Positions 49,248 through 55,982 of a stretch of 64,000 bases of DNA are shown piece after piece; the stretch's first letter is position 1, and the number at the start of each line of letters is the position of its first letter. Source of the stretch: a virus; IMG/VR virus record IMGVR_UViG_3300045973_000093, positions 1-64,000 of that record; one strand, 5' to 3'. The notes beneath the pieces were generated by a model. That model made no database searches. It saw nothing but the letters and a program-made list of their open reading frames with translations, and was not told where the DNA came from. The position numbers were made by a program, and so were the translations under genes.

Positions 49248-49963
49248 GAGAATTTCTTTCTATATTCGGAGATGGACATGGAGGAAGTAATGCCGTGCGG
49301 GCACTGGTTGCCCTTGTTGGGTCCGTACGGGCACCACTGACAGGAGAACGCGTTGGGGTTAGGCTCGAACTGATTCTTTTCGTGAGCGCGATCAATCTTT
49401 GCTGCACGAGCTGAGAACGGTTTGATAAAGCTGATGGCGTGTTCGCGTGTGTAGTCCACAGGCGTGAGGTCATCCTTGTCCAGATACCACAGCTCGACGC
49501 GTATGCTCTTTACGGTTGGGACGCGGATCGCAGTCGCCAATGCGTAGAGCTGCACCTGTTCACCGTGCTTGATCTCGTTGCCCCATTTCTTGCCGGTCTT
49601 GTAGTCGATGACGACGGCTTCAGTGCGTTTCTTGTTGAATGCGACGGCGTCGGCCTTCATACGCAGCCATGCTTTTTTGTACTCAGCAGGTTGCCACTCA
49701 GTGTCGAAGCCCCACTCACCTTCGAGCGAGACGTTGCCTTCTTTGTATCGATCACGAAGCGCTAAGAAGTCGTCAGAGAACTTCAGAAGTTCGGTCGGCA
49801 ACGATTTTGTATTACCGAGTACGAAGTTCTCAGCCATCGTGTGAATTGCTGTACCGCGATCAGCAGCTTCATGCTTCTCCTCTGGTACACGATCAATGTG
49901 CTTGAGGCGATAGCGGTATTTACACTGCTCAAAGTCGAGCAGTTTGGAGTATGACCAGCTCAT
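49244..49963 (-). CDS. PD-(D/E)xK exonuclease with Fe-S cluster (Cas4/RecB-like)
   Basis: 239 aa. Visible motifs are YSKLLDFEQCKYRYRL at the start, GTAIHTMAENF, RMKADAV, AVVIDYKTGKKWGNE (Asp/Lys catalytic), then QVQLYALA. Cys14, 208, 211 and 221 form the cluster pattern FEQC...CQWCPY...QCPHG of AddB/Cas4-type nucleases. It probably resects or processes DNA ends during recombination. It is the first gene of the polymerase-nuclease block below a phased repeat. Confidence 0.92.
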   Translation of the reverse strand: MSWSYSKLLDFEQCKYRYRLKHIDRVPEEKHEAADRGTAIHTMAENFVLGNTKSLPTELLKFSDDFLALRDRYKEGNVSLEGEWGFDTEWQPAEYKKAWLRMKADAVAFNKKRTEAVVIDYKTGKKWGNEIKHGEQVQLYALATAIRVPTVKSIRVELWYLDKDDLTPVDYTREHAISFIKPFSARAAKIDRAHEKNQFEPNPNAFSCQWCPYGPNKGNQCPHGITSSMSISEYRKKFS

Positions 49964-49973
49964 ATTGATTCGC

Positions 49974-49988
49974 TAAGAGTTAGTTAGA
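49974..49988 (-). promoter_or_regulatory. Phased TCTAA repeat before the nuclease-helicase unit
   Basis: Minus-strand TCTAACTAACTCTTA: 10-bp spacing kept, core more diverged. It overlaps the last codons of a 42-aa gene and lies 11 bp before the nuclease ATG. Confidence 0.4.
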
Positions 49989-50108
49989 GGACGTGAGATT
50001 ATCAAGGAAATGACCAAGCTCGCTATCGGGATTATCTAAAGCGCCAGCCACACCATAGAGCAGCACTATCAGCAGTACCAGTGTCCAGGTCGTAAGTTTT
50101 TCTATCAT
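49980..50108 (-). CDS. 42-aa membrane protein
   Basis: AGGAG 8 nt before the ATG. MIEKLTTWTLVLLIVLLYGVAGALDNPDSELGHFLDNLTSSN has a hydrophobic segment from about 8 to 24, either a signal peptide with AxA-like site (VAGA) or a membrane anchor, followed by an acidic tail. Unknown function. Its 3' end overlaps the phased repeat. Confidence 0.5.
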   Translation of the reverse strand: MIEKLTTWTLVLLIVLLYGVAGALDNPDSELGHFLDNLTSSN

Positions 50109-50479
50109 GTCCGTGCTCCTAATCCTGCCCAGATTGATTTGGTTGTGCCTCGGCGCACTCGCGCTTTGGTTGAGATGATCGCCGCTCTGCGTTTGTTGTA
50201 ACGCTGGTTGATCACCTTGCGGGAGATCTGTTCAGGTTCTGGCACGTCTGGACCTTCACCTAGTGCATAGAACGGAGTACTTCGTCCTCCAGTGCCTACT
50301 TGTCTCTCATAGCGACTGATGTAGACTTTCTTGCGATTTCGTAAGAGTCTGAGTGAGCCGCGAATAGAACAGGGTGTGCGGTTCGTCATCCTGGCCAGAT
50401 CTACTGTGGACGCAGAACCGAGGTCGTCTACGAGCTGCAGTACTGCGTCTGCCATTGCTCTGGAGTACGAGCGGTTCAT
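50105..50479 (-). CDS. Winged helix-turn-helix regulator candidate
   Basis: 124 aa; start at MNRSYSRAM after GGAGG. The DNA-binding domain is AVLQLVDDLGSASTVDLARMTNRTPCSIRGSLRLLRNRKKVYISRYER, a winged helix with a clear recognition helix (TPCSIRGSLRLLRNR) and a wing (VYISRYERQVGTGGRSTPFYALG). The C-terminus is basic (KRRAAIISTKARVRRGTTK). It is one of the best candidates in the window for reading the phased repeats, though that link is not shown. Confidence 0.7.
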   Translation of the reverse strand: MNRSYSRAMADAVLQLVDDLGSASTVDLARMTNRTPCSIRGSLRLLRNRKKVYISRYERQVGTGGRSTPFYALGEGPDVPEPEQISRKVINQRYNKRRAAIISTKARVRRGTTKSIWAGLGART

Positions 50480-50604
50480 TCGTCCTCCAGCTCGAAATAA
50501 ACGATCTTGATCCACTGGCCGTGGTCCCAGCCGTCTAGAGTCTTTTTGAACTCCCAGGTCTTGTACTCTTCGTCGTACTTGATGTATCCGGTCTTAGCTT
50601 TCAT
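50476..50604 (-). CDS. 42-aa protein, unknown
   Basis: GGAGAG before ATG; stop overlaps the regulator start (ATGA). MKAKTGYIKYDEEYKTWEFKKTLDGWDHGQWIKIVYFELEDE, aromatic and acidic, probably a small beta hairpin domain. No match recognised. Confidence 0.5.
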   Translation of the reverse strand: MKAKTGYIKYDEEYKTWEFKKTLDGWDHGQWIKIVYFELEDE

Positions 50605-50861
50605 CCTTGCTCTCCTGAAAACTGAACGTGGATGTGGATGCTTGGTGCGTCAAGCGACATAGTGTCTTGCTTCTGCATGTAGTTGAACACCGCAAACTTC
50701 GCCAGTGAGTTCACCGTCTTTTCTGCCAAGCGCTTGATGTCGGGCTCGATGGATTCGCGCAGGGACTTCTCGACTTGTTTGAGAAGCTCTGACTTCATGT
50801 TATCCCTGATCATCCGCATTGCCCTGTCTAGCGGGATGACTGATGTTGTATTGACGCTCAT
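50601..50861 (-). CDS. Small helical protein, unknown
   Basis: 86 aa: MSVNTTSVIPLDRAMRMIRDNMKSELLKQVEKSLRESIEPDIKRLAEKTVNSLAKFAVFNYMQ then a strand (SIHIHVQFSG). The helical region has alternating charge as in a coiled coil. Preceded by GGAGG-type site. Unknown function. Confidence 0.55.
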   Translation of the reverse strand: MSVNTTSVIPLDRAMRMIRDNMKSELLKQVEKSLRESIEPDIKRLAEKTVNSLAKFAVFNYMQKQDTMSLDAPSIHIHVQFSGEQG

Positions 50862-50876
50862 CTCTGTGCCTCCAAC

Positions 50877-51629
50877 TTAATAGTTTCTGGTGTGCTTATC
50901 CGTCAGCGGCTTGCGCCCCGCATAAGCATCACTCAGGTACTCCACATGGGCAATCGCATCTTCGTGCGTCATGCTCTCACTACCACCGTCCGTAGCTTGG
51001 CGCAGTTCTTCGTACCACTTGCTGTAGGGTTGCAGGGCGTTCATCCGTATGGTGTGCAGTTCGCGCAGATCGGTCATGTGCTTGCTCAGACGGTCGTTCT
51101 CTGCTTCCAACTCTGTGATGCGCTGATTCCGCACATCTACACGATGATTGGCAGATTCGACGCCAGCAGTGCGCTCTTTCAACAACAATTCAACCTGCGC
51201 TTCCAACTCTGCGATGCGCTTTGTTTGTACGTAGTAACCATACTTTTCCAGTACACGCTCAACTACGTCAGCGGCAGGCGTAACAAAGTCCTTGCGTAGC
51301 ACTTCGTTAGTTGCTTCCAACTCTGCGATGCGCTCACCAGCAACCCGCACTGCTTCAAGCGTCTTATTTGTTTCCTCCTCCGCACCCTGTAACCGTGCTG
51401 CTGCAAGCTGGGTGGCGGTGTAGAGTGGAATGCAGTTTGGTTTCTGTGAGAACGACAGGGCCTCCATATCACCAAGACCTACGTGGCGCTTTGTGTAGCT
51501 GTACGCCACAGGCTCCATGTCCACACCCACAAGCTGCTGCATGTGCCACTCGACTGCGCGTTGGGCTGTTTGGGTATACCCACTGCCTTCTTTTATCCAC
51601 TGCTCAATAAGTTCTTTTGGGATGTTCAT
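50877..51629 (-). CDS. Coiled-coil accessory protein, unknown
   Basis: 250 aa. The N-terminal 80 residues contain EPVAYSYTKRHVG...PLYTATQLAAARLQG, a pattern found in short phage proteins of enteric and related phages. Residues 95-210 are a long coiled coil (several AELEA/ELEAEN heptads, e.g. ERIAELEATNEVLRK, KRIAELEAQVELLLK, QRITELEAENDRLSK). A structural or binding role is likely; no enzyme motif. Confidence 0.6.
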   Translation of the reverse strand: MNIPKELIEQWIKEGSGYTQTAQRAVEWHMQQLVGVDMEPVAYSYTKRHVGLGDMEALSFSQKPNCIPLYTATQLAAARLQGAEEETNKTLEAVRVAGERIAELEATNEVLRKDFVTPAADVVERVLEKYGYYVQTKRIAELEAQVELLLKERTAGVESANHRVDVRNQRITELEAENDRLSKHMTDLRELHTIRMNALQPYSKWYEELRQATDGGSESMTHEDAIAHVEYLSDAYAGRKPLTDKHTRNY

Positions 51630-51805
51630 TTCGACGCCTCCAACAAATCCTGTTTAAGAATCTCAAGCACACCAAGCGTTGCCGCCAGAGACACACGACC
51701 TGAGTAGCTATACACAACTTTCTCCAGTTCATCACGCATGAGTTGGAGTTCTGTATATGGGTTAGCCCACGCACCTTTAAGTGGGGTGACGATGTTTTCG
51801 TTCAT
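51626..51805 (-). CDS. 59-aa protein, unknown
   Basis: [59 protein letters not shown]. Two helices, no membrane segment. It overlaps both neighbours by four bases, and GGAGAAA precedes the ATG. Confidence 0.55.
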   Translation of the reverse strand: MNENIVTPLKGAWANPYTELQLMRDELEKVVYSYSGRVSLAATLGVLEILKQDLLEASK

Positions 51806-52041
51806 GCTTGTTTCTCCTTGAGCGAGCGAATTTCAGTTGCTAACCGTGACCCGGGAGTAGCATTCCACTGGTCACACACCTTCGCAGCCTCTTCCAACGC
51901 ACTATCACGCGACTGTGCAATCAGTTTGCGTACTGTGTCTGCGGTGTATCCATCAACGTACTCAACCAATCGCCCGAGGCCATCTGGATACGGGCCACAA
52001 TCAACTTCAATTTCGCCATCTGGCTCTGGTAGTTCAGTCAT
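51802..52041 (-). CDS. Small phage accessory protein, unknown
   Basis: 79 aa. The second half, [47 protein letters not shown], matches the '[14 protein letters not shown]' type tail of many phage proteins. Gly/Pro-rich N-terminus. Stop overlaps next start. Confidence 0.6.
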   Translation of the reverse strand: MTELPEPDGEIEVDCGPYPDGLGRLVEYVDGYTADTVRKLIAQSRDSALEEAAKVCDQWNATPGSRLATEIRSLKEKQA

Positions 52042-52646
52042 TCTGTGTCTCCAAAAATAGCAGCATGTGCTTCGATCATCAACACAGCCATTGCGTACTC
52101 TTTACCGTGGTCCGTATCACTGTGGGTTTTCTCAACCGCTACTATGAATTCATCCAAGAACCCAGTGAAGCAACCCGCTTTAATTACGATTCCTTTATCG
52201 GTAATGAATGACACTAAGTAGTCATAGCGTGAACCGATTGGACCGCACTGGAAGAATGGTCGCTTACCGACAAGCTTTCCTAACTTTTCACCCAAGTTCG
52301 CGCCACGCAAGTTCGCGCCACGCAAGTCCGCGCCACGCAAGTTCACGCCATACAAGTTCGCGCCACCCAAGTTCGCGCCACGCAAGTTCGCGCCATACAA
52401 GTCCGCGCCACGCAAGTTCGCGCCACGCAAGTCCGCGCCATACAAGTCCGCGCCACGCAAGTTCGCGCCACCCAAGTCCGCGCCATACAAGTCCGCGCCA
52501 CGCAAGTTCGCGCCACCCAAGTCCGCGCCACGCAAGTTCTCCCTGCTAAAAGTTGCTTTCTCAAGCATCTGACGCGTTGTCATTCCTGCTTCGCCTTCAA
52601 ACATTACTGCGCGTGTGTAACCATGTCTAATTTGTGGATTAGTCAT
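52038..52646 (-). CDS. Pentapeptide-repeat protein
   Basis: 202 aa. About 16 consecutive pentapeptides of the form A(D/N)LxG occupy residues 37-120 ([19 protein letters not shown] and so on), predicting a right-handed square beta-helix. Such proteins (Qnr/MfpA type) can mimic DNA and bind topoisomerases. A separate C-terminal domain ([59 protein letters not shown]) is typical of phage pentapeptide proteins. The exact target is unknown. DNA of the repeat part is a 15-bp minisatellite. Confidence 0.9.
   Translation of the reverse strand: MTNPQIRHGYTRAVMFEGEAGMTTRQMLEKATFSRENLRGADLGGANLRGADLYGADLGGANLRGADLYGADLRGANLRGADLYGANLRGANLGGANLYGVNLRGADLRGANLRGANLGEKLGKLVGKRPFFQCGPIGSRYDYLVSFITDKGIVIKAGCFTGFLDEFIVAVEKTHSDTDHGKEYAMAVLMIEAHAAIFGDTE
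52283..52538 (-). repeat. 15-bp tandem repeat encoding the pentapeptides
   Basis: Roughly 17 copies of a 15-bp unit, on the plus strand near CGCGCCACGCAAGTT or CGCGCCATACAAGTC. It keeps frame, so changes in copy number alter helix length only. Confidence 0.9.
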
Positions 52647-52782
52647 TCTGTTTCTCCTTATTGATCAGTTCGACCATCTCCACCCTGAATCGCTCAATGT
52701 ATAGAGGCTCTCCGTTCTCCAAAGCGCAAATTGCAGCGTATGCTAGGCGCTCAAATAACACCAAGATTTCGACGGTGTTCAT
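52639..52782 (-). CDS. 47-aa protein, unknown
   Basis: [47 protein letters not shown], mostly helical. It ends inside the start region of the pentapeptide gene and begins 2 bases after the next gene's stop. No function recognised. Confidence 0.5.
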   Translation of the reverse strand: MNTVEILVLFERLAYAAICALENGEPLYIERFRVEMVELINKEKQND

Positions 52783-52783
52783 T

Positions 52784-53140
52784 TCAAAGTCCTTCATCTG
52801 CGAGTGCCTCGCTTAGGATTAACAGGAACAGCGCCTTCACATTGCCGGAAGACATGGCGTACTCAAGCTGCTGTTCTTTCGTGTCACAGCAAACGTTAAA
52901 GCCGAGGTGTGGTGGCAAAAGCATGTTGTCCGGGTAGCCAGTGATCCACGGTGTCTCTGCCATAAGACGTACCGACGTACTGATAGGCCCGTACTGTAAG
53001 TGAGCGTCATCGGGGTGGATGCGGTAGTCGTGGCTATGCCGTTTACTAAAGTCTTGTGTGTTCCACCAAAACTCATGGATGTTTTTTCCAAGCACTTGAA
53101 TCCGCGCACCACGCGCTGCTGCAAAAAGTAGGCGGCTCAT
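52784..53140 (-). CDS. Phage accessory protein, unknown
   Basis: 118 aa. SRLLFAAARGARIQVLGKNIHEFWW at the start resembles the 'AAxGKxIQ' motif of many small phage proteins. Then HPDDAHLQYGP and a Cys pair (VCCDTKEQQ). Probably soluble; role unknown. Overlaps neighbours. Confidence 0.55.
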   Translation of the reverse strand: MSRLLFAAARGARIQVLGKNIHEFWWNTQDFSKRHSHDYRIHPDDAHLQYGPISTSVRLMAETPWITGYPDNMLLPPHLGFNVCCDTKEQQLEYAMSSGNVKALFLLILSEALADEGL

Positions 53141-53319
53141 TTCTTCGCTCCAATCACTGCGAGGTCAGTTGCATACGCATCACGCCAACGGCCATCAATC
53201 CATGCAGGGAGGCCATAACAGTCGGGTGGTCCATCCCCGTCCTCCCACACTTGCAGCACCAAGTAGTGTCGGCGGTTGAACCACCAGCCTTCGCAAACCA
53301 TGCGGTGTCGTGTTTTCAT
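53137..53319 (-). CDS. 60-aa aromatic protein, unknown
   Basis: MKTRHRMVCEGWWFNRRHYLVLQVWEDGDGPPDCYGLPAWIDGRWRDAYATDLAVIGAKK: Trp/Tyr/Arg-rich, likely beta. The C-terminal DLAVIGAKK recurs in the next gene as ALAVIQGAKK, suggesting relatedness or a shared tag. Preceded by GGAGCG. Confidence 0.5.
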   Translation of the reverse strand: MKTRHRMVCEGWWFNRRHYLVLQVWEDGDGPPDCYGLPAWIDGRWRDAYATDLAVIGAKK

Positions 53320-53612
53320 TTCTTCGCTCCTTGAATCACGGCCAACGCAATAGCTTTTTGCGGGGTGTCTGTGTAGTGAGCGTTCCAGTTGCTAGTACGC
53401 CATTGCAACCCATTTGACATGGGGAAACATTCAAACTTCTCAGCAATCGGGCCGATTACTCGCCAGTCGCGGTAGTCGAACAATTTCCAGTCGCGTACTG
53501 ATCTGTCACAAACCAGCAGGTGGCTAGGCCACCAATGCATTGATGTGTATTGTTCTTCGTGCCCAATGGCAAGCGCGAGGGCTTTGGAAATTTCTAGATC
53601 AGATAAGCTCAT
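53316..53612 (-). CDS. Phage protein of the ALALAIG/DYRDWRVIGPIAE type
   Basis: 98 aa from the ATG after GGAGG. MSLSDLEISKALALAIG followed by LFDYRDWRVIGPIAEKFECFPMSNG and TPQKAIALAVIQGAKK is a pattern shared by many phage accessory proteins, usually beside NinX, as here. No biochemical role is known. Confidence 0.65.
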   Translation of the reverse strand: MSLSDLEISKALALAIGHEEQYTSMHWWPSHLLVCDRSVRDWKLFDYRDWRVIGPIAEKFECFPMSNGLQWRTSNWNAHYTDTPQKAIALAVIQGAKK

Positions 53613-53943
53613 CCGGCACCTCCATGTCATCACCCAGCTTGCTTGCAACAAAGCAGCGCATGGCTGCAATCAGTGGGGTGGGGCCAGTGAACTCGTAAGG
53701 TTCGCCTTCATTGGTGGTGTATGCAGTCCACGTCCCTGCATATTCATCGGGTGTCAGTTGGATTGCGTTGTCCTCAATGATCGGGCCACCTTGTGCCCAG
53801 TCGGTTGAGTAGTTGTGCATACCGCAAGAGTGGTTGTCTTTGAACGTCTGCCCGATGAAGTATGCTTTTGGCTTGCGGTTCAGTGAGACTTCCACCGCCC
53901 AATCAAGGGTAGCGCCTGTCAGGTCAGATGTTTTGATTTTCAT
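53599..53943 (-). CDS. ninX: NinX-like protein (DUF2591)
   Basis: 114 aa. The order MKIKTSDLTGATLDWAVEVS, NYSTDWAQGGPIIEDNAIQLTPDE, WTAY and GPTPLIAAMRCFVASKLGDD is the DUF2591/NinX signature. The family is frequent in temperate phage early regions; its function is unknown. It overlaps the next gene's RBS region. Confidence 0.85.
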   Translation of the reverse strand: MKIKTSDLTGATLDWAVEVSLNRKPKAYFIGQTFKDNHSCGMHNYSTDWAQGGPIIEDNAIQLTPDEYAGTWTAYTTNEGEPYEFTGPTPLIAAMRCFVASKLGDDMEVPDELI

Positions 53944-54146
53944 GACTGCTCTCCCACAAAATAATGAAGCACAGGTTTCTTGATGGTCGGGCGATCAGTC
54001 ACCCAGATTGATTCAGCACGGATAACGCCATCCTTGTGCAGTCGTGAACAGGTGCCCGACACTGGTACGCCGAGCGCTTCGTGCAGTTCCCCTGCTGTGG
54101 TCATTGGGTTCGACTTTAGGTAGTCGAGGATTCGGTGTTGGGTCAT
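53940..54146 (-). CDS. Winged-helix protein
   Basis: 68 aa. MTQHRILDYLKSNPMTTAGELHEALGVPVSGTCSRLHKDGVIRAESIWVTDRPTIKKPVLHYFVGEQS is a single winged-helix domain with recognition helix VSGTCSRLHKDG. The start directly follows the previous stop; an upstream in-frame stretch belongs to another gene. Candidate transcription regulator, or anti-repressor-like. Confidence 0.65.
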   Translation of the reverse strand: MTQHRILDYLKSNPMTTAGELHEALGVPVSGTCSRLHKDGVIRAESIWVTDRPTIKKPVLHYFVGEQS

Positions 54147-54147
54147 A

Positions 54148-54408
54148 TCAATACCAATCTTCCGAAGCATCTGGGTACTTAATACGCAGCTCCAGCACCG
54201 CTTGGTCCCGAGCTTCTTCAGTGTGGAAGTCTTCGTCATAGACTTCATTCCATTCGTCGTTGTAGACGTACTCACGCACATACACAGTCCAGCCAGTCTC
54301 TACTGGCGGGTCTACGGGCGGGTCGGCATACGTGAACCCATCGATGTGTTCGTGGTCGCCGTTTTCTCTCGTGCCGTACTGATAGACACAGATTTCATAC
54401 TGCTTCAT
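54148..54408 (-). CDS. Acidic accessory protein, unknown
   Basis: 86 aa, very acidic: MKQYEICVYQYGTRENGDHEHIDGFTYADPPVDPPVETGWTVYVREYVYNDEWNEVYDEDFHTEEARDQAVLELRIKYPDASEDWY. Compact strand-rich protein with negative charge that may be a DNA mimic, not supported by homology. RBS AGGAG. Confidence 0.6.
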   Translation of the reverse strand: MKQYEICVYQYGTRENGDHEHIDGFTYADPPVDPPVETGWTVYVREYVYNDEWNEVYDEDFHTEEARDQAVLELRIKYPDASEDWY

Positions 54409-54417
54409 GTTCAGCTC

Positions 54418-54567
54418 CTACAGCTCCATAGTGCATTTCTTGTTGTCGAACTCGAACACCAAGCGGCTATGTTCAACATAGACTTTGACCTGCTCTTTGT
54501 CGCTCCAGCTCAGGCCGAAGTAACGCAGCACGTCCTTAAATTCTTCATAGAAATCTTCACCGTTCAT
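54418..54567 (-). CDS. 49-aa protein, unknown
   Basis: MNGEDFYEEFKDVLRYFGLSWSDKEQVKVYVEHSRLVFEFDNKKCTMEL, helix then strand pair. GGAGCTG lies before the ATG; the start overlaps the stop of the putative lipoprotein gene. Confidence 0.5.
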   Translation of the reverse strand: MNGEDFYEEFKDVLRYFGLSWSDKEQVKVYVEHSRLVFEFDNKKCTMEL

Positions 54568-54737
54568 CTGCAGCTCCAGGCGATGATCCGCACGCCGTCA
54601 GTCGCGCTGCAGATCTGTTTGTTGTCCACGAACACGATGTAGTCCTCAAGCGCCAGCGGCTTGGGCGGCGGTACGTACGTGGCGCACCCTGTAAGCGTGA
54701 GCAGCGCCAGCTCAACTGGCGTGCGCTTGCTACCCAC
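54564..54737 (-). CDS. 57-aa putative lipoprotein
   Basis: GTG start overlapping the previous gene's 3' end. GSKRTPVELALLTLTGCATY: basic n-region, short hydrophobic core and LTGC lipobox with Cys18. Mature part contains PPPKPLALEDYIVFVDNKQICS and two more Cys. No good Shine-Dalgarno, so start is uncertain, but the lipobox supports the frame. Could act at the host outer membrane. Confidence 0.5.
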   Translation of the reverse strand: MGSKRTPVELALLTLTGCATYVPPPKPLALEDYIVFVDNKQICSATDGVRIIAWSCR

Positions 54738-55125
54738 GGAGATTCGCCATCACGGCCTGTACGACCTTGTTGATATTTTCGATTCCGTTAGAGATGAACG
54801 GATGTGCGACCTTGACTTCTTTTTCAGTCATGTACATCTTCATCACTGCGGCGGGCAGAGTTTTGGCGTGTACAGATAGCTGTAGCAGGTCCAACAGCAC
54901 TCGGCTGTCGTTGGTAACCTCGTTGTCAGCGCGTGCGTAGAGCGAAGCAATAGTCACGATCATCTCGGACTCGTGCTTGGCGAGCGCCATGATCATCTCG
55001 GCCTTGTCGGCCAGAGCGTCTCCGTGCTGAGAACGCAGGCTCTCAAGCATCTCGACGTTCTTGTCGATCTGTTGGTTTGCGAACGCCATAAATTGTTCTG
55101 CGGTTTCTATCATTTGCTGCTCCAT
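54730..55125 (-). CDS. Helical protein, unknown
   Basis: 131 aa, long helices (MIETAEQFMAFANQQIDKNVEMLESLRSQHGDALADKAEMIMALAKHESEMIVTIASLYARADNEVTNDSRVLLDLLQLS), then a mixed tail. Resembles small phage proteins of coiled-coil type. RBS GGAG-type, overlapping the upstream membrane gene. Confidence 0.6.
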   Translation of the reverse strand: MEQQMIETAEQFMAFANQQIDKNVEMLESLRSQHGDALADKAEMIMALAKHESEMIVTIASLYARADNEVTNDSRVLLDLLQLSVHAKTLPAAVMKMYMTEKEVKVAHPFISNGIENINKVVQAVMANLRG

Positions 55126-55358
55126 TTAACAAACAGTTTGAAAAATACGCCGACGATGAGCGCACAGATTGCTGCACTCATACCTCCGGTCAATGTGCCC
55201 TTGTGCATGCTGAATACGACGTAAAACACGACGATCTCAACAGTCAGTGTGAAGAAATCAAATGTCAGTGCTTTGCGCAGCATGCTGAAGATTCCTATCG
55301 CCAGCAGCACGCCGTAGAACAGCGGTGCTGCGTCTATGTGCCCGAAGAATGCACCCAT
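55110..55358 (-). CDS. Membrane protein, about three helices
   Basis: 82 aa with hydrophobic segments about 9-27, 32-50 and 58-76 and a basic end (KLFVKWSSK). AGGAGCCAC precedes the start. Could be an exclusion factor or second holin-like protein. Overlaps the next gene by 16 bases. Confidence 0.6.
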   Translation of the reverse strand: MGAFFGHIDAAPLFYGVLLAIGIFSMLRKALTFDFFTLTVEIVVFYVVFSMHKGTLTGGMSAAICALIVGVFFKLFVKWSSK

Positions 55359-55384
55359 GATGTGGCTCCTTGTGTTAGTGCTGG

Positions 55385-55579
55385 TTACGTTTCCAGTGAC
55401 TCAGCGACAGAGTCCGCGAGATACCGCCTATAGCGGATAACACCCTGGTGCCTAGCCAGTAGCGACTGCACATTCACGCTTGCAGTTACGGCATGCTTAT
55501 TACCGAGCATGCTTCCGGCCCACGGCCAGTGGTCAAAGCAGGAGGTTGTTCGTCCTGCTGGCTTAACTCCATGTTTCAT
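55385..55579 (-). CDS. 64-aa protein, weakly supported
   Basis: MKHGVKPAGRTTSCFDHWPWAGSMLGNKHAVTASVNVQSLLARHQGVIRYRRYLADSVAESLET. It fills the 200-base gap below the primase region, overlaps the previous gene by 17 bases and has no clear RBS, but the second half reads as a regular helix. May instead be non-coding. Confidence 0.4.
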   Translation of the reverse strand: MKHGVKPAGRTTSCFDHWPWAGSMLGNKHAVTASVNVQSLLARHQGVIRYRRYLADSVAESLET

Positions 55580-55982
55580 GTGCTTCGGCGATCCACTCCA
55601 GACCGTCGTACTCTTCGATAAACCACTCGACGTCGTCCGGGATCTCGACTACTTTCAGATTTGCATAGCGGTCGTTGGCCATAGCACCCAGTGCTTCGAC
55701 CGCAGCCACGAGGTCTGGATCGTCGCGATCGAAGCTGCTGGCGCTGACGGTCGCGTTGCGGTATGCAGCGTTGTACGCTGTGCGTTCTGTCTGTGACATG
55801 TTCTCCCATGTCTTGTAGTCCCACTTAGCAGCGTGCTGCTCAGGTGGCACGGTCCAGTACGTTGTGTACAGCCCTTTGTTCTCTGGATAGAGCGTGAGGC
55901 CACGGCGCTTGGCTATGAAGTCGATGGCCGCAGCACTGAGACCGAAGCCTCCGTGACATTTGTTGATTACGATTTTTTTCAT
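55563..55982 (-). CDS. Conserved phage protein, unknown
   Basis: 139 aa. MKKIVINKCHGGFGLSAAAIDF at the start and FDRDDPDLVAAVEALGAMANDRYANLKVVEIPDDVEWFIEEYDGLEWIAEAHETW at the end match a family present in many phages (often called KIVINxCxGGFGLS). It is cytosolic with unknown function. ATGA coupled to the primase-helicase. Confidence 0.75.
   Translation of the reverse strand: MKKIVINKCHGGFGLSAAAIDFIAKRRGLTLYPENKGLYTTYWTVPPEQHAAKWDYKTWENMSQTERTAYNAAYRNATVSASSFDRDDPDLVAAVEALGAMANDRYANLKVVEIPDDVEWFIEEYDGLEWIAEAHETWS

Noticed and set aside
52283-52538. CRISPR-like array
   Set aside because: The 15-bp units are contiguous without spacers and encode pentapeptides in frame.
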